Origin: a virus
DNA: 23,265 nt
Virus record (IMG/VR): IMGVR_UViG_3300009034_000213
Coordinates: 1-23,265 of that record
Direction: 5' to 3' (one strand)
Of the stretch, positions 4,944 to 13,127 are shown piece by piece (the stretch's first letter is position 1; each line of letters starts with the position of its first letter). The position numbers were made by a program, and so were the translations under genes. Under the pieces are notes generated by a model. That model was not told the DNA's origin, did no database searches, and worked only from the letters and a program-made list of their open reading frames with translations.

Positions 4944-6961
4944 GCGACGTTCAGCCAACAACAGTGGGGAAGACTCTTGCAACTCGGGCCGTCGGTATGG
5001 AGACTGAGCAGGCCATTGCTGATCAGGCTCTGCAAGCGCAGATCGATATACCGAGGGAGAAACTCGAAGAGATTACTCAGTGGCTCTATGAGGAAATTAC
5101 CGAGGCCAAGAACGATAGGACGCTTCTCGATAAGAGATTGCTTCTATGGGAACAGCTCTACGAGGCACGGCCGGAGTATGAGACTAAGACGGAGCCGTGG
5201 GAGGGCGCATGTAACCTTGTCATTCCTGTGATCGCTACTGCTGTGGACGCTGTCCTCGCGAGGCTCCTGAACGTCGTCTTTGGTGGGAAGCGGCTCTGGC
5301 TTCCAGTCGCTAAGGCCAAGGGGTGGGTTGACTCAGTTCCTACAATCGAGCTCTGGCTCGACTGGTGCCAGCGGGAAGTTCTCAAGATGTACAACGTTTG
5401 CCAGCGATGGTTCCTGTCGCTGACGAAGTACGGAACCGGGATTCTGAAGCTCCCGTGGGTTCAGAGGTTTAGGAATGTTCACTACCGTGACCAGGATGGG
5501 AGAGAGGTCAAAGATAGGATAGTAATCCATAATGGTCCCATGCCTGAGAATGTGCCGCTGACTCATTTTCTCTTCTCGTCCGATGCTATAATGGAGGAGG
5601 GGATTCAGTACTGCTCGTGGGTGGACCACAGAACTATCCAGACCAAGAAGGAGCTGAAGGAGAAGGAAGTATCCAACATCTATACGAACGTAGATGAAGT
5701 CCTGAAGTACACCGGGCAGACAACGGAGGAGATTGATGACCAGCAGGAGGAGACTACTGGCGTCCAGCCCGTGATCAAAAAGACCAGAGATATCCACGAG
5801 GTCTGGGCCTCCTACGATGTGGACGGGGACGGCTTTCTCGAAGAGATAGTTGTTGATATGCACCTGGAGACCAAGACCGTTGTGAGAGCCGTGTACAATT
5901 TCTATCGGCATCAGGAGAGGCCATTCCACATGGTCCGCTATATGCCGAGAGACAACAACCTGCTCGGTATAGGTCTTTGTCAGATGTTGGCCGACATCCA
6001 GGAAGAGATCACGACGATTCACAGGCAGAGGATCGACAATGCAACTATTGCGAATACCAGGGCTTGGCTTCGTCGTAGAGGTTCAACTCTCGGCACTGAG
6101 GAAATCTATCCGGGAGCGTTTGTCGACGTTGATGAACCGGATGACATTCAAGAACTCAAGCTCGGTGACATTTATCCTTCGCTGCTCCAAGAAGAGCTAC
6201 ATACTAATGCGATCGGCGAGAAGCGGACGGGAGTGTCTGATTATACTGTTGGAAGAGAGTCTCAAGCCATCGGTTCTCGTGCGACTGCTACGTCAACGCT
6301 CGCTCTTATCAGGGAAGGTAATAAGCGGTTCCAGATGACCATCAGGGACATCAGGGAAAGGCTCAACGATATAGCGCACCAAGTGATCATGCTCTATCAG
6401 CAGTTCGCTCCTCATCAGGAAGTCACTTACGAGATGTTCGATAAGGAAGAGCGAAGGTGGATGCAGCAACTTCTGCAGTTGCCTGTTGAGTATTCTCGTG
6501 CGAGTGTTGTCATCGACACTCCAGCGATCTCCGAGGTGTATAACAAGGAGATCGTCCAGCAGACGATGCTCACTCTGATGGGAGTTGTGCAGCAGTTCTA
6601 TAACGGGATAGCTCAGGCGTTTATGGTAGCTACGGCACCGACTGCACCTGAGCCTCTCAAAGCTCTCGCGGCACAAGGAGCACAGGCCGGCGCGAAGATT
6701 TGGGAGAAGGTTCTGGAGGCATTTGATATTAGAGATGCGGAGACTTACGTGCCGGATGTCGAGGGGATGCTCGGCTTTTCTCAGGCAGCGGAAACTCTGC
6801 AACAATTAGGAGGTCAAGGTGGCCGACTCGGAACAACTGGAGAAGCTGGAGGAGAAGCTGGGACTCTTGGGCAGAGCCTCATCGAACGTACTTTGGGGCT
6901 TGGTGGTGAAAGAGCTGGAACGCCGGAAGGAGAGCGAGCTGCGCAACTGGTTGGCAGGTAG
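4940..6961 (+). CDS. Portal protein (head-tail connector)
   Basis: The product is 673 residues, in the range of large podovirus-type portals. Portals form a 12-fold ring at one capsid vertex, dock the terminase and nucleate assembly. Evidence: the TEPWEGACNLVIPVIAT segment (84-100), typical of the portal N-terminal region; a YMPRDNNLLGIGL block near 330-345 followed by long helices with a DN.T.AN pattern; and an Ala/Gln-rich helical C-terminus that could line the channel. It follows the terminase in the canonical order. The last 48 codons are glycine-rich and are overprinted by the next gene (143-base overlap). Confidence 0.85.
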   Translation: MSDVQPTTVGKTLATRAVGMETEQAIADQALQAQIDIPREKLEEITQWLYEEITEAKNDRTLLDKRLLLWEQLYEARPEYETKTEPWEGACNLVIPVIATAVDAVLARLLNVVFGGKRLWLPVAKAKGWVDSVPTIELWLDWCQREVLKMYNVCQRWFLSLTKYGTGILKLPWVQRFRNVHYRDQDGREVKDRIVIHNGPMPENVPLTHFLFSSDAIMEEGIQYCSWVDHRTIQTKKELKEKEVSNIYTNVDEVLKYTGQTTEEIDDQQEETTGVQPVIKKTRDIHEVWASYDVDGDGFLEEIVVDMHLETKTVVRAVYNFYRHQERPFHMVRYMPRDNNLLGIGLCQMLADIQEEITTIHRQRIDNATIANTRAWLRRRGSTLGTEEIYPGAFVDVDEPDDIQELKLGDIYPSLLQEELHTNAIGEKRTGVSDYTVGRESQAIGSRATATSTLALIREGNKRFQMTIRDIRERLNDIAHQVIMLYQQFAPHQEVTYEMFDKEERRWMQQLLQLPVEYSRASVVIDTPAISEVYNKEIVQQTMLTLMGVVQQFYNGIAQAFMVATAPTAPEPLKALAAQGAQAGAKIWEKVLEAFDIRDAETYVPDVEGMLGFSQAAETLQQLGGQGGRLGTTGEAGGEAGTLGQSLIERTLGLGGERAGTPEGERAAQLVGR

Positions 6962-7097
6962 TAAAGTAGAGGGCGATGTCCGCCAGTTTATGAAGGGACT
7001 GGAGTATGCTATAAACTGCCCAAAGATATTGGCAGAGGAAATTAAGAGAGAGATTAAGAACCTAAGGAGGCACATGAATGCCCGAGGATCAACCTAA
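6819..7097 (+). CDS. Small coiled-coil protein overlapping the portal end
   Basis: The product is 92 residues. The GTG start at 6819 is preceded by AGGAGG (6808-6813) with a 5-base gap. It reads in another frame than the portal for 143 bases, then continues alone. The N-terminal heptads (SEQLEKLEEKLGLLG) and the later helices (EEIKREIKNLRRH) suggest an all-helical protein. No signal, membrane segment or known motif. The gene lies between portal and scaffold candidate, where small assembly factors are common; its function is unknown. The strong ribosome site and clean helical composition argue it is real. Confidence 0.7.
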   Translation: MADSEQLEKLEEKLGLLGRASSNVLWGLVVKELERRKESELRNWLAGSKVEGDVRQFMKGLEYAINCPKILAEEIKREIKNLRRHMNARGST

Positions 7098-8031
7098 GAA
7101 CATCTTTGCGGGGCTTCCAGTGGGAGCAAAGCAGGATGTGGGACCGCCCAGAGTGGAGCTGCCTGATCAGCTCAAGGGCAAGAGCGCCGAGGAAATCTAT
7201 ACCATCCTTGGGACCGCTCACAATCAGGAATTGGACGCGGCAGTAAATGCTACGAAGGCTGAGTTCGGCGGTAAGCTCGACGAACTGAACAAGAAGATCG
7301 AGCAGATGGCCGTGACGCCACAGCCCGGACAGCAACAGCAGCAACCTCCAGGGCCGAGGTTCGGTCCCCAGGGCGTCCAACAGCAGCAACCAGGAGAGGA
7401 AGTGCCCCCGGATCAGCTTACTGATCCCGACGGCTTCATGGACTATCAGTTCAGGAAGCGCATGGCGCCTCTCGTGAATACTACAGTAACTGCAATGCGC
7501 GAGAACAATAGGCAGCTTTTTGCTTCTCAGAACCCTGAGTACGAGACGTACAGGGGCGATATTGAGCAAATCGTTAATGGCTTTACTCCCGAGATTCAGA
7601 TGCGACCCCAGGCCTACGAAGTAGCTCTTCGCTATGTAAAGGCCGGCAAGATCGATGAGATCGCAGCAGAGAAAGGAAAGACGATGGCTAATCAAGTCCT
7701 TACTAAGGTCTTTAAGTCCTTGGGGCTTACGCCCGAACAGATTAGAGAAGCTACAGGGGAGGAGACTCCGGCCGCTGGCGGTCAACCGCCGCAGGCTGCT
7801 ACTGTCGTCCCGTCGACCAGTCTGTTTCAGGGGAATGTTGGGGTTCCTATAACTTCGCAAACCGGGCCGTCCGCGGTGGCGCCGGCCGCGACGAAGAAGT
7901 CAAAGCCAGCATCGGCGGTACAGAGAGAGGTCATGGCGGCGTTTGATATGGATGAGGCGGAGTACGACCAGTACGCTGCTCTTAACACCGACCTTCTGAG
8001 CGCTATAGAGAAGGAGAAGCCAAATGCCTAA
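7078..8031 (+). CDS. Putative scaffolding protein
   Basis: The product is 317 residues. The ATG at 7078 has AAGGAGG seven bases upstream. The protein is hydrophilic and rich in Gln, Pro, Ala and charged residues. It has a predicted coiled segment (about 47-77), a glutamine/proline linker (81-107 with two Q runs), a helical middle (113-235), a second Ala/Pro linker (about 239-285) and a short helical C-terminus. Low hydrophobicity and helix-linker-helix structure between portal and capsid genes are what scaffolding proteins look like; they guide shell assembly and then leave. Sequence does not identify a family, so this is positional inference. Confidence 0.6.
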   Translation: MPEDQPKNIFAGLPVGAKQDVGPPRVELPDQLKGKSAEEIYTILGTAHNQELDAAVNATKAEFGGKLDELNKKIEQMAVTPQPGQQQQQPPGPRFGPQGVQQQQPGEEVPPDQLTDPDGFMDYQFRKRMAPLVNTTVTAMRENNRQLFASQNPEYETYRGDIEQIVNGFTPEIQMRPQAYEVALRYVKAGKIDEIAAEKGKTMANQVLTKVFKSLGLTPEQIREATGEETPAAGGQPPQAATVVPSTSLFQGNVGVPITSQTGPSAVAPAATKKSKPASAVQREVMAAFDMDEAEYDQYAALNTDLLSAIEKEKPNA

Positions 8032-8794
8032 TAAGAAATTGCAAGAGCTACGAGACAAGATAGGAACACAAACTGAGAACGTAGGCGACACGAAGATTGC
8101 GGTGGACGTGTCGGCTGAGCCCGAGACAGTTGTTGTACCGGAGACGGGAGACACTGTTGAACAGAGACCTGTGGAGGAGCTTGTGACGGACGTTGATGTC
8201 GAGCTTCCTCCGAACTTACAAGAGGTTGAACTACCTCCAGAGATCGATCCTGACGTTAACGAGGACCTCCGGGATGCGCTGATGACGCCGGACCAAGTTA
8301 AGACGGCCATTGGCGCTATCGTGAGGGAGTTTACTGCGAAACTCGCTACGGTTGAGGGCAACTTCGAGAAATTGAGGCTTTCAATCGAGATGCAGGACAA
8401 AAAGAGCAAGGTAGGGAAGCCGAAACCATCGGGCATAGAAATCACCGCTATCTCACATGGTCCTGTAGACCACCAGGACCGTCTTGTCAAACTTCATATT
8501 GACAAGACAACGGGCAAAGAGGTTCTCTTTGCCAACAACAAGCCTGAAATCCGCTCGTTGAGAAGGAGTCAGGGTTGGGAGCCAGTACTGGATGAGAAGG
8601 GCGACGAAGTACGGTATATCGATGGTGTCATGATGACCATGGACCCGGGAAAGTTCCAAGAAGAAATCCGAAAGCCGAAGGAAATAAAAAAGGCATTGCG
8701 TAGAAAGTCCATCTCGAAGCGTTTTCACGAGAGGGGCAAGGACATGAATGTCGAAACCTTCGGCGATATCACGTACGACGAGGGAAAAGACTAA
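8024..8794 (+). CDS. Unknown head-region protein
   Basis: The product is 256 residues. The ATG at 8024 overlaps the previous stop by 8 bases. The first 90 residues are acidic and rich in Val, Glu and Pro (for example VELPPNLQEVELPPEIDP), probably disordered. A helical middle (about 90-130) is followed by a more basic C-terminal part with repeated Lys/Arg clusters (about 215-240). There is no recognised domain. Location between scaffold and decoration-like genes suggests an assembly or minor head protein; the charge-split layout would also suit a second scaffold-like or core protein. Neither can be shown from sequence. Confidence 0.65.
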   Translation: MPNKKLQELRDKIGTQTENVGDTKIAVDVSAEPETVVVPETGDTVEQRPVEELVTDVDVELPPNLQEVELPPEIDPDVNEDLRDALMTPDQVKTAIGAIVREFTAKLATVEGNFEKLRLSIEMQDKKSKVGKPKPSGIEITAISHGPVDHQDRLVKLHIDKTTGKEVLFANNKPEIRSLRRSQGWEPVLDEKGDEVRYIDGVMMTMDPGKFQEEIRKPKEIKKALRRKSISKRFHERGKDMNVETFGDITYDEGKD

Positions 8795-9294
8795 TGAGTA
8801 ACTTAGTCAGAAAGAATACGTGGTTCCAGAGGTTTTCTGTCGCATTTACTACCACTGGTGATCCTCCCATCGTTCTGATGGAGGTCATGGCCGCGAGCCA
8901 GACCCTTAAGGTTGGCGATCCGGTCACTAAGGCCGCTGGAGTTATCACCAAGGGGACCGATACCAGTGGGCAAATCTATGGTGTGTGTTTGGGCGCTGCG
9001 GTTACAACCGCTGCTAATGAAGGGACGCAGATACCCGTTGCTGTCGCTGACAGGAACACGGTATTTGTGGCCCAGGCAAACGGTGCAACGAACACCATCG
9101 CTGATGGCGCTGAGTGCGACATTGTTTCCTCCGGGAACACGTGGAAGCTGGAGATCAATGCTTCGACAGAAGACGTGGCAAAGATCGTAAAGCACGTCCC
9201 TGGTGACGACATTACAGATGCGACCTACCCAGGTAGGTTGTACTTCATCTGGGTGCGGAGTCAGTGGGACAACCTCGTGGCTGCGCAGGCGTAG
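8794..9294 (+). CDS. Putative capsid decoration protein
   Basis: The product is 166 residues. The ATG at 8794 overlaps the previous stop (TAATG). The sequence is beta-rich and small-residue-rich. Blocks such as TLKVGDPVTKAAGVIT, GQIYGVCLGAAV and VAVADRNTVFVAQANG resemble proteins encoded just before major capsid genes in many phages and annotated as head decoration or capsid fibre proteins. Such proteins sit on the outside of the shell and stabilise it. Immediate placement before the capsid gene (12-base gap) supports the assignment. Family membership is from memory of the pattern, not from alignment. Confidence 0.6.
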   Translation: MSNLVRKNTWFQRFSVAFTTTGDPPIVLMEVMAASQTLKVGDPVTKAAGVITKGTDTSGQIYGVCLGAAVTTAANEGTQIPVAVADRNTVFVAQANGATNTIADGAECDIVSSGNTWKLEINASTEDVAKIVKHVPGDDITDATYPGRLYFIWVRSQWDNLVAAQA

Positions 9295-9306
9295 GAGGAA
9301 TAGGGT

Positions 9307-10215
9307 ATGCCAGCATATACTGGTGCTTTTTCGCATCTGCTTGCCCCGGGCCTCCGAAAAGTATTCTTTAACGAATACAAGATGTGGCCCGAGGAATATT
9401 CCCGAATCGCTACGGTGGGCACCTCTAAGCGAGCTTATGAGGAAGAGCTGATCGTAGCCGGTTTGGGCAGGTTCGAGCAGAAGCCGGAAGGCCAGCCGCT
9501 CATTTACGATGATCCGATTCAGGGAGAGAAAAGACGTTACACTCATGTAACGTGGTCTCTCGGATTCCGGGTCAGCCGTGAGATGTGGCAGGACGACTTG
9601 TACAACGTCATGAAGAGAATGTCTTCTGAGTTGGCCAAGTCTGCACGCCAGACGGTGGAACTCGAGTTCGCAACAATAGTTGACGACGCCTTTACGGGTG
9701 CGTCAATCTTAGGCGCTGACGGTAAGGCACTTTGTGCCACCGATCATCCTCTGTTGGTTGGAGGGACCTATCAGAATCGTCCGACGACCCACACCGACCT
9801 CGGTGTTGGTTCTCTTCGATCCGCGCTGGAGCGGTTGGAAAATACTGTCAGTGAGCGGGGCCTCCCCTTGATGCTTGGCACTGGGGCTACGGTGCTTGTT
9901 ACTCCCACTTTCCAGTGGGTGGCCAAGGAGATGCTCTCCCCGCAGACACAGGGAGCTCCGTACACAAACGAAAATCAGATCAATGCCTTCCGGGACATGA
10001 GTCTGAGCTACATGGTGTACCACTTCGGCTCTGATTCAGATGCTTGGCTCGTGCTTTCCAATGGGAACCACGATATCAAGTTCTTCTGGAGGCAGAAGCC
10101 ACTGTTCGAGAACGGCGACGACTTCGATACGAAGGACGCGAAGTTCTCGGGCTTCATGCGGTTTAGCTACGGCTTCACCGACTGGAGGGGCGTTGACGGA
10201 AGTTCAGGAGGTTGA
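9307..10215 (+). CDS. Major capsid protein
   Basis: The product is 302 residues, the usual size for a compact HK97-fold shell subunit. The ATG at 9307 has AGGAGG upstream. Features of the Mu gpT-like branch are visible: a GFRVSREMWQDDLYN segment early, a helix around SSELAKSARQTVELEFA, a DGKALCATDHPLL loop in the middle, a RLENTVSERGLP helix, and a VTPTFQWVAKEML segment late. The C-terminus has a WRQKPLFENGDDFDTKDAKF region typical of such capsids. Several hundred copies would form the head. Neighbours (scaffold and decoration candidates upstream, portal and terminase further upstream) agree. Confidence 0.85.
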   Translation: MPAYTGAFSHLLAPGLRKVFFNEYKMWPEEYSRIATVGTSKRAYEEELIVAGLGRFEQKPEGQPLIYDDPIQGEKRRYTHVTWSLGFRVSREMWQDDLYNVMKRMSSELAKSARQTVELEFATIVDDAFTGASILGADGKALCATDHPLLVGGTYQNRPTTHTDLGVGSLRSALERLENTVSERGLPLMLGTGATVLVTPTFQWVAKEMLSPQTQGAPYTNENQINAFRDMSLSYMVYHFGSDSDAWLVLSNGNHDIKFFWRQKPLFENGDDFDTKDAKFSGFMRFSYGFTDWRGVDGSSGG

Positions 10216-10218
10216 GCC

Positions 10219-11268
10219 ATGCCTATAAATCCGACACCAACAGTTCTAAGTCAGATGACTTGGCCTGCTGTCAACTATGCAGGTAATCCGCTGGACTTAG
10301 AGGTCCAGCGGGTTGGGAATCTGGACGTCAATGGTTTGCTGAGGGTTAGTGGTGGTGCCCTGGGAGTTGGAGGTATGGACCTCATCCCCGGGAACTGCTG
10401 GTTTGTGGACGCTGATGATGGGGATGATAACAATGACGGCCGCTGCTGGAACAATGCTTTCGCAACGATTCAGACAGCGGTGAACTGGGCGAGGTACGGT
10501 GCTGCCACCGGCTCGTTGGAGTACGTCATCAAGAATCATCACAAGTTTATCTTTGTCAGGCCCGGTCACTACAACCTCACATCTTACATTTCGTTCAGTG
10601 GCTACGGCATGCACCTCATTGGTCTTGGAGCCGTCCCTGGGAAGGACTATGGAGTCTCTCTCAATTACGATGGGGCCATTACCTCTGTGGGTGTTATCGC
10701 GTTTTCGGGCTCGAACAACTCCATCCACAATATACACATCTACGACGATGCTGCTGTTCCTGCGATCTACATGGCCGGCGGTGACAATAACCTCATAGAC
10801 GGGGTGGTTATCGAAGGCGATGGTGTGAACGCTACTGCGGGTATCTATGCTCCAAGCATGAAGGGCTCGTGGATCAGGAACTGCGTCATTCACAACTGTG
10901 CAAAGGGAATCCATCTGCCGGGTGGAGCTAACATGTACTTCATTCATGGTGGGATCGAGGGCAACCAAATCCATTCAGACATCACTGGTGCTAAAGGCAT
11001 CATGATTGACGGACCAGGTCTCACTGTGTGCTACAATGCACGCATCAATCGTAACTGGATTGATGTGTTCGGTGGTGGTGCTACAGCAATAGGTATTGAC
11101 ATCAACGATACGGGCAACATCCTTGTGACCGACAATCGCATCTTGGTGGCTGGCTCAGCTGCTGGTATCTCAAATGCCGGACTGGGAACCATGTTCAACC
11201 AGGTATCGGTTAATGGCACAATGGCTGGACAGGCTACCATCGACGTGAACGATCAGACCGAAGGGTAA
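10219..11268 (+). CDS. Right-handed beta-helix protein
   Basis: The product is 349 residues. The ATG at 10219 has AGGAGG upstream inside the capsid gene end. After an N-terminal anchor-like part (1-60), WFVDADDGDDNNDGRCW (61-77) and FATIQTAVNWA (81-91) mark the start of a pectate-lyase-3-like solenoid. It is followed by repeating coils rich in N, G, I and V (SNNSIHNIHIYDD, GDNNLIDGVVIEG, MKGSWIRNCVIHN, LTVCYNARINRNWID). Phage beta-helices usually bind or cleave polysaccharide. Its place directly after the capsid gene, far from the fibres, suggests a head-attached fibre rather than a tailspike, but this is inference. No clear catalytic residues can be assigned. Confidence 0.7.
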   Translation: MPINPTPTVLSQMTWPAVNYAGNPLDLEVQRVGNLDVNGLLRVSGGALGVGGMDLIPGNCWFVDADDGDDNNDGRCWNNAFATIQTAVNWARYGAATGSLEYVIKNHHKFIFVRPGHYNLTSYISFSGYGMHLIGLGAVPGKDYGVSLNYDGAITSVGVIAFSGSNNSIHNIHIYDDAAVPAIYMAGGDNNLIDGVVIEGDGVNATAGIYAPSMKGSWIRNCVIHNCAKGIHLPGGANMYFIHGGIEGNQIHSDITGAKGIMIDGPGLTVCYNARINRNWIDVFGGGATAIGIDINDTGNILVTDNRILVAGSAAGISNAGLGTMFNQVSVNGTMAGQATIDVNDQTEG

Positions 11269-11278
11269 GGAGGCCAAA

Positions 11279-11443
11279 ATGGCCAAGAAGAAACATCCTG
11301 ACGAGGTTAGGTTCGCGGCCGAGGTCCAAGAGATGGCAGCACATCAAGAGCCAGGCCCTGGTTCCAGTCCACATGCTGGTGAGGGCAAGGCGAAGGCCAA
11401 GACGTCCGAACCGCCGAAGGAAGATGAGGAGGGGGCCGAGTAG
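11279..11443 (+). CDS. Small charged, probably disordered protein
   Basis: The product is 54 residues. The ATG at 11279 follows AAGGAGG with a good spacing. The composition is Lys/Glu/Pro/Ala-rich (MAKKKHPDEV start, TSEPPKEDEEGAE end), with no hydrophobic core, so it is probably disordered. No family recognised. Its last codons form the 5' arm of the terminator at 11428-11459, and its stop codon lies in the hairpin loop, so translation would affect termination. Confidence 0.65.
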   Translation: MAKKKHPDEVRFAAEVQEMAAHQEPGPGSSPHAGEGKAKAKTSEPPKEDEEGAE

Positions 11444-11459
11444 GCCCCTTCCATTTTTT
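11428..11459 (+). terminator. Rho-independent terminator after the head genes
   Basis: Bases 11428-11437 pair with 11443-11452 (ten pairs, one G-U) around a five-base loop GAGTA, followed by A and six T. The core GGGGCC/GGCCCC is very stable. It separates the head genes from the following accessory and tail genes. The ribosome site GGAGGG of the next gene starts one base after the T run. Confidence 0.85.
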
Positions 11460-11470
11460 AGGAGGGAGAA

Positions 11471-11668
11471 ATGCAGATTGACAGACATCCCCCACAGCAC
11501 GCTACTACGTTTAGTGGTGAAGAGTCCCTTGAGTTGGACGCGGGGGACGTTCTCAAGATTGAAAAGATTCTGGGCACTGGTCCAGAGACTATTCTGAACG
11601 AGGCCGTCCCTACTGGAAAGAGATGGATTCTCCGTATTGACGTGGTAGGGGACGAGGTAGATGCCTAA
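11471..11668 (+). CDS. Small unknown beta-rich protein
   Basis: The product is 65 residues. The ATG at 11471 is preceded by AGGAGGG. It alternates hydrophobic and charged residues with segments like TGKRWILRIDVVGDEVDA, suggesting a small beta domain. No motif recognised. It is the first gene after the terminator at 11428-11459 and overlaps the next start as TAATG, so it probably begins a translationally coupled group. Confidence 0.65.
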   Translation: MQIDRHPPQHATTFSGEESLELDAGDVLKIEKILGTGPETILNEAVPTGKRWILRIDVVGDEVDA

Positions 11669-11880
11669 TGGCAATAGCTCCGAGTATTTCGCTTGAAGAC
11701 AGGGTGCGAATTGAGTTGGGCATTGCGAGGACGTTTCTGAAGGTATCGAAAAAGGCGATCGTCAGGATGTTGAATGTGCGAGCAAGCAATCCCGAACTGG
11801 CCCCAATCATTAACCCCGTGCTGCTGACGGTTAAGCAGCAGATCATTGATCTTTATAATGACTATAAGGACATGAGCTGA
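11668..11880 (+). CDS. Small helical unknown protein
   Basis: The product is 70 residues, starting in the TAATG overlap with the gene before and ending in a TGATG overlap with the gene after. It is almost all helix with a basic middle (KVSKKAIVRMLNVR) and amphipathic C-terminal helix (TVKQQIIDLYNDYKDM). No membrane segment and no family recognised. The context is an accessory structural gene group. Confidence 0.65.
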   Translation: MAIAPSISLEDRVRIELGIARTFLKVSKKAIVRMLNVRASNPELAPIINPVLLTVKQQIIDLYNDYKDMS

Positions 11881-12566
11881 TGCCAGAACAAGATGGGGCG
11901 CACATGGGGCCATATGGTGGTGAGCCAATAAGCGAATGGGCCGCGTACATTGAAACTTGCGGGTCGATAACTTTGGGAGCCGCGGGCCGATCTCACGGCG
12001 AAAATGGTTGGCATCTTGTTTGGGACGGGAGCGGCACGGAGTTGTTCGCCCACGCCATCGGGTTCGGAGATCAATCAGAATTGTATATCCGGCTCTATTG
12101 CGAGCTCGATCCCGAGGTGGCGGGGTTGGACGCGGACAGCGTGATCACCGTCATAGTAGTTTGGGACACCACGATCACGTATCTCGCTTACATAGGCATT
12201 AGCATGGACGCCGAGGGCAACCCGAACGGTATTTTCGCGACCGATCAGGACGGCAATTACTGCTACGGCGCCGCTGTGCCGAACGACGGCAGCCGGCATT
12301 ACATCGAGCTCCACTGGAAAAAGGATCCGAGCGCCGGGGGGGTCGAGGGTTGGTACGACGGAGAGGAGTTCGTGCTGCAGGCCATGGACAACGACACCAG
12401 CGGTCAAACGGACATAGGCGATTATATCATGTTCGGCACTGCGAACGCCGGTTTGACGAACAACCCCGAGAACGGGGAGTGGCTCGACCTCGACGATTTG
12501 AGGGTGAACACTACCGTGAGAGTTGGTGAGTATGCAGTGCCTCACTGTAGGAGGAGAGTTAGCTGA
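11880..12566 (+). CDS. LamG/concanavalin A-like virion protein
   Basis: The product is 228 residues. The ATG at 11880 overlaps the previous stop (TGATG). The layout of beta strands, with SELYIRLYCELDP (about 65-77), a long strand segment around VITVIVVWD, RHYIELHWKKD (about 140-150), the GVEGWYDGEEF turn and an ending WLDLDDLRV, matches the jelly-roll of LamG/concanavalin A-like lectin domains found in phage surface proteins. These bind glycans or simply decorate the particle. Codons appear richer in G/C at third positions than in neighbouring genes, suggesting recent acquisition. Domain call is by pattern only; I see no enzymatic residues. Confidence 0.6.
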   Translation: MPEQDGAHMGPYGGEPISEWAAYIETCGSITLGAAGRSHGENGWHLVWDGSGTELFAHAIGFGDQSELYIRLYCELDPEVAGLDADSVITVIVVWDTTITYLAYIGISMDAEGNPNGIFATDQDGNYCYGAAVPNDGSRHYIELHWKKDPSAGGVEGWYDGEEFVLQAMDNDTSGQTDIGDYIMFGTANAGLTNNPENGEWLDLDDLRVNTTVRVGEYAVPHCRRRVS

Positions 12567-13117
12567 TGGCCGATATTTATCTTCGCAAGTACGGAGTCGC
12601 CGTCGACATTGATATAGACCTTTACAGTACAAATGGCGTGGACCTGAAGGTGGACGCTACCTTTGCCGCGGGGGACGTAAAGGTACGGAAGGACAATGGC
12701 GCTGAGGCCAACATAGGGACATTGCCTACTGACAGGGGAAATACATATTCCCAGCCCTTGGCAATAGCGGAGTTACAAGCCGCACGGACTATCATTACCT
12801 ACATTGACCAGACCGCTCCTAAGGCATGGATGGATAAGGCAGTAATCGTTGAGACGTACGGGCACGCGAGTGCTCAGCACGCGTTTGATCTGGACACGGC
12901 TCTGACACCCACGACCATTTGGGACAGGGTTCTCATCGGCACCAAGACGGCGAAACAGATTCTTGGCGTTCTTCTTCCCGCGTTTGCGGCAGGAAAGGTC
13001 ACTGGTGCCGGAACGACCACTATCACCTTCCGTGACACCGAGGACGGCTTCGACGCTATTGTAATGACCGTTGACGGGAGCGGGAACCGCAGTTCTGTAA
13101 CGATCAACTTCTCATAA
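12566..13117 (+). CDS. Conserved-type phage structural protein, role unknown
   Basis: The product is 183 residues, starting in a TGATG overlap. The N-terminal half (YLRKYGVAVDIDIDLYSTNG, then FAAGDVKVRKDNGAEANIGT) and a strand-rich middle ending IVETYGHASAQHAFDLD resemble a type of phage virion protein I have seen near capsid genes. That half is followed by a helical IWDRVLIGTKTAKQILGVL and a C-terminal beta part closing with VDGSGNRSSVTIN. Function of that type is not known to me. It is likely a virion component given its neighbours. Confidence 0.65.
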   Translation: MADIYLRKYGVAVDIDIDLYSTNGVDLKVDATFAAGDVKVRKDNGAEANIGTLPTDRGNTYSQPLAIAELQAARTIITYIDQTAPKAWMDKAVIVETYGHASAQHAFDLDTALTPTTIWDRVLIGTKTAKQILGVLLPAFAAGKVTGAGTTTITFRDTEDGFDAIVMTVDGSGNRSSVTINFS

Positions 13118-13127
13118 GGAGCGAATC

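Noticed and set aside
5333-6022. Minus-strand ORF of 229 codons opposite the portal gene.
   Set aside because: Antisense shadow of the portal; no ribosome site, neighbours all on the other strand.
7318-7400. Repeated CAGCAG/CAACAG units that could look like a short direct-repeat array.
   Set aside because: They encode glutamine runs in the linker of the scaffold candidate; there are no spacers or regular units, so no CRISPR or regulatory array.
7054-7860. Long minus-strand ORF of 268 codons opposite the scaffold candidate.
   Set aside because: It is an antisense shadow with Ser/Leu/Arg-rich composition and no ribosome site; the plus-strand gene has strong start signals and fits the operon.
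10297-10974. Minus-strand ORF of 225 codons opposite the beta-helix gene.
   Set aside because: Antisense shadow; Val/Asp-rich composition mirrors the repetitive beta-helix coding strand.
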